A stretch of 64,000 nucleotides of DNA from Pseudomonas sp. BN102 (GTDB lineage Bacteria; Pseudomonadota; Gammaproteobacteria; Pseudomonadales; Pseudomonadaceae): positions 1-64,000 of the forward strand of contig NZ_SSON01000077.1 of assembly GCF_029871245.1 (NCBI RefSeq), read 5' to 3'. Below are positions 62,575 through 64,000 of the stretch, piece after piece. The position numbers were made by a program, and so were the translations under genes. Each line of letters starts with the position of its first letter. The stretch's first letter is position 1. Under the pieces are notes generated by a model. That model was not told where the DNA came from, made no database searches, and worked only from the letters and a program-made list of their open reading frames with translations.

Positions 62575-63972
62575 TCAAAGTCCGGGCGGATGCAGGCGGT
62601 GCCAGTCAGTGACCTTCTGCAACGCCATTCCTGCGCGGCAAAGCAGCGCTTCGGCGCCCTTGCCGGCGATGAACTGGCAGCCGATCGGCAGTCCCTCCCC
62701 GGTCAGCCCGCAGGGCAGGCTGATGCAGGGATGCCCGCTGACGTTGAATGGCGCGGTGAACTGGATCAGCATCCGATTGGCTTCCGGATCGCCGGCCAGG
62801 CTGGCGAGCTGTCCATGGGTGGGCGCCGCATAGGGCTGCACCGGTGCGAGCAGGAGATCGACCTCGCCGAGCACGCTTTCCAGCGCCCCGGTGAACCGCT
62901 GAGCCTCCAGCAGCACACGCTGGTAGTCCATCGCGGATAACTCCCGCCCGCCCTCGATCAGTCGGCTCAGCGCCGGGCCGTATTCAGCCGCGTGCCGCGA
63001 GTAGGTGTCGGCGTGCGCCACGGCGGTCTGCACGCCACAGTGCAATTCCCAGTTGCCGCTCACCGCGCGGGTGTCCGGCATCCGAATGCGCACCAGGCTG
63101 CCGCCACCGTCGAGGATGATCGCCATGACGGTGTCCAGCGCACGCCGGATCAGCGGGTCCACGCCCTGGCTGATCCACTCTTCGTCTATGCCCACCCGCA
63201 GGCCACGGAACGACTCTTCGATCCCCGGCACTTCGAGACAGACGCTGGGCAACGAGGTGGGGTCCTTCGGATCGTGACCGGCGATGGTCGACAGCAGGAA
63301 CAGGGCATCACGGGCGCTGCGGGTGATCGGCCCGATGTGATCGAGGCTGGCGGCCAGCTCGAAGCAGCCGTGGCGGCTGACCCGCCCCCAGGTCGGTTTG
63401 AGGCCTGTCAGGCCGTTGGCGGTGGCGGGGAAACGGATCGAACCGCCGGTGTCGCTGCCCACCGAGGCATAGCTGAGGCCGGCAGCTACCGCCACACCGC
63501 TGCCGCTCGACGATGCGCCGGCCCAGTGCCCGGCTCCCCAGGGGTTGAGTGGATCGGGAATGCTCGGATGGTGGATCGCGAAGGCGCCTTCGGTCATCTG
63601 CAGCTTGCCGAGCATAACCGTGCCGGCCTCGCGCAGGCGGGCGACCACGGTGGCGTCCTCCGCGGGCAGGTAGTCACGATGGATCGGCATGCCGGCGGCG
63701 GTCGGGACATCGGACGTCCACAACAGGTCCTTCACCGCCAGCGGAATGCCGTGCAGCGGACTGCGGCAAACGCCTCGCGCGAGCTCCTGCTCGGCCTCGC
63801 GGGCCTGCGCCAGGGCCAGCTCGGGCGTGACCCGGGCATAGGCGTGCAACTGCGGATCGAGTTGTTCGATCCGCGCCAGCTGGGCCTGCGTCACTTCCAC
63901 CGGCGACAGCTTGCGACTGCGGATCAGCTGCGACAGCTCGCAGAGTTCCAGGTAATGCAACGCACTACTCAT
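62575..63972 (-). CDS. Amidase signature family hydrolase
   Basis: 465 aa. Ser-cisSer-Lys triad intact: K81 in LAVKDLL, the cis-Ser in GASSSGSG (154-156) and nucleophile S178 in GSDTGGSIRFP. Length is normal for the family. It hydrolyses an amide bond in an unknown substrate. Oriented like the cluster but ended by its own terminator, so co-transcription with the reductase operon is limited. It begins 28 bases before the window edge; upstream genes lie outside. Confidence 0.93.
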   Translation of the reverse strand: MSSALHYLELCELSQLIRSRKLSPVEVTQAQLARIEQLDPQLHAYARVTPELALAQAREAEQELARGVCRSPLHGIPLAVKDLLWTSDVPTAAGMPIHRDYLPAEDATVVARLREAGTVMLGKLQMTEGAFAIHHPSIPDPLNPWGAGHWAGASSSGSGVAVAAGLSYASVGSDTGGSIRFPATANGLTGLKPTWGRVSRHGCFELAASLDHIGPITRSARDALFLLSTIAGHDPKDPTSLPSVCLEVPGIEESFRGLRVGIDEEWISQGVDPLIRRALDTVMAIILDGGGSLVRIRMPDTRAVSGNWELHCGVQTAVAHADTYSRHAAEYGPALSRLIEGGRELSAMDYQRVLLEAQRFTGALESVLGEVDLLLAPVQPYAAPTHGQLASLAGDPEANRMLIQFTAPFNVSGHPCISLPCGLTGEGLPIGCQFIAGKGAEALLCRAGMALQKVTDWHRLHPPGL

Positions 63973-64000
63973 GCATAGCCTCCAAGAAAGGTCAGGGCGA

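Noticed and set aside
58752-63972. Complete indole-3-acetate (iac) catabolic cluster
   Set aside because: SDR, reductase and amidase types fit, but oxygenase subunits, flavin reductase and MarR regulator are absent from the window, while M20-like and 60-aa genes are foreign to it.

Overview
The window is chromosomal DNA of a GC-rich gammaproteobacterium, almost certainly Pseudomonas. From memory of P. aeruginosa gene order, the run pgi, acs, DUF748, pnp-rpsO-truB-rbfA-infB-nusA-rimP, secG-tpiA-glmM-folP-ftsH-rlmE, yhbY, greA-carB-carA-dapB-dnaJ-dnaK-grpE, recN, fur, bamE-rnfH-ratA-smpB and lldR-lldP-lldD-dld is the same block found there. The Pseudomonas-type REP palindromes and the Fur protein with one cysteine agree. 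No phage, IS element, integrase or CRISPR array was seen.

Layout. (1) 1-17 kb: end of pgi, a GlxA-type regulator divergent from a secreted DJ-1/PfpI protein, acetyl-CoA synthetase, an MpaB/DUF2236 protein, a thiolase, an RlmI-like methyltransferase, a large DUF748 envelope protein, three tandem small DUF2845 proteins (the third internally shortened), a rhomboid protease, CsbD and BON stress proteins, and a zinc-ribbon/membrane/TPR protein. (2) 17-33 kb, mostly minus strand: RNA-processing and translation genes, initiator tRNA and tRNA-Leu, then secG, tpiA, glmM, folP, ftsH and rlmE; yhbY faces the other way. (3) 33-43 kb, minus strand: greA, carB, carA (TTG start, with a leader ORF over an intrinsic terminator), dapB and the dnaJ-dnaK-grpE chaperone set, with two clear sigma-32 promoters. 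(4) 43-47 kb: SOS-type recN, fur, bamE, rnfH-ratA and smpB. (5) 47-54 kb: the lactate regulon, with a perfect LldR-type operator before lldP. (6) 54-58.6 kb: a REP pair, two related small secreted proteins, a dCACHE hybrid histidine kinase and tmRNA (ssrA). (7) 58.7-64 kb: an accessory catabolic cluster downstream of ssrA with an SDR, a 60-aa protein, an M20-fold protein lacking the usual metal ligands, a ferredoxin/FAD reductase of the Rieske-oxygenase type, and an amidase.

Most of the window is conserved housekeeping. The parts most worth attention are the cluster beyond ssrA, the secreted DJ-1 protein beside its GlxA-like regulator, the small-protein families, the carA leader, and the stress-promoter architecture around grpE/recN. 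Oxygenase subunits to match the reductase are not in view and may lie beyond the right edge.
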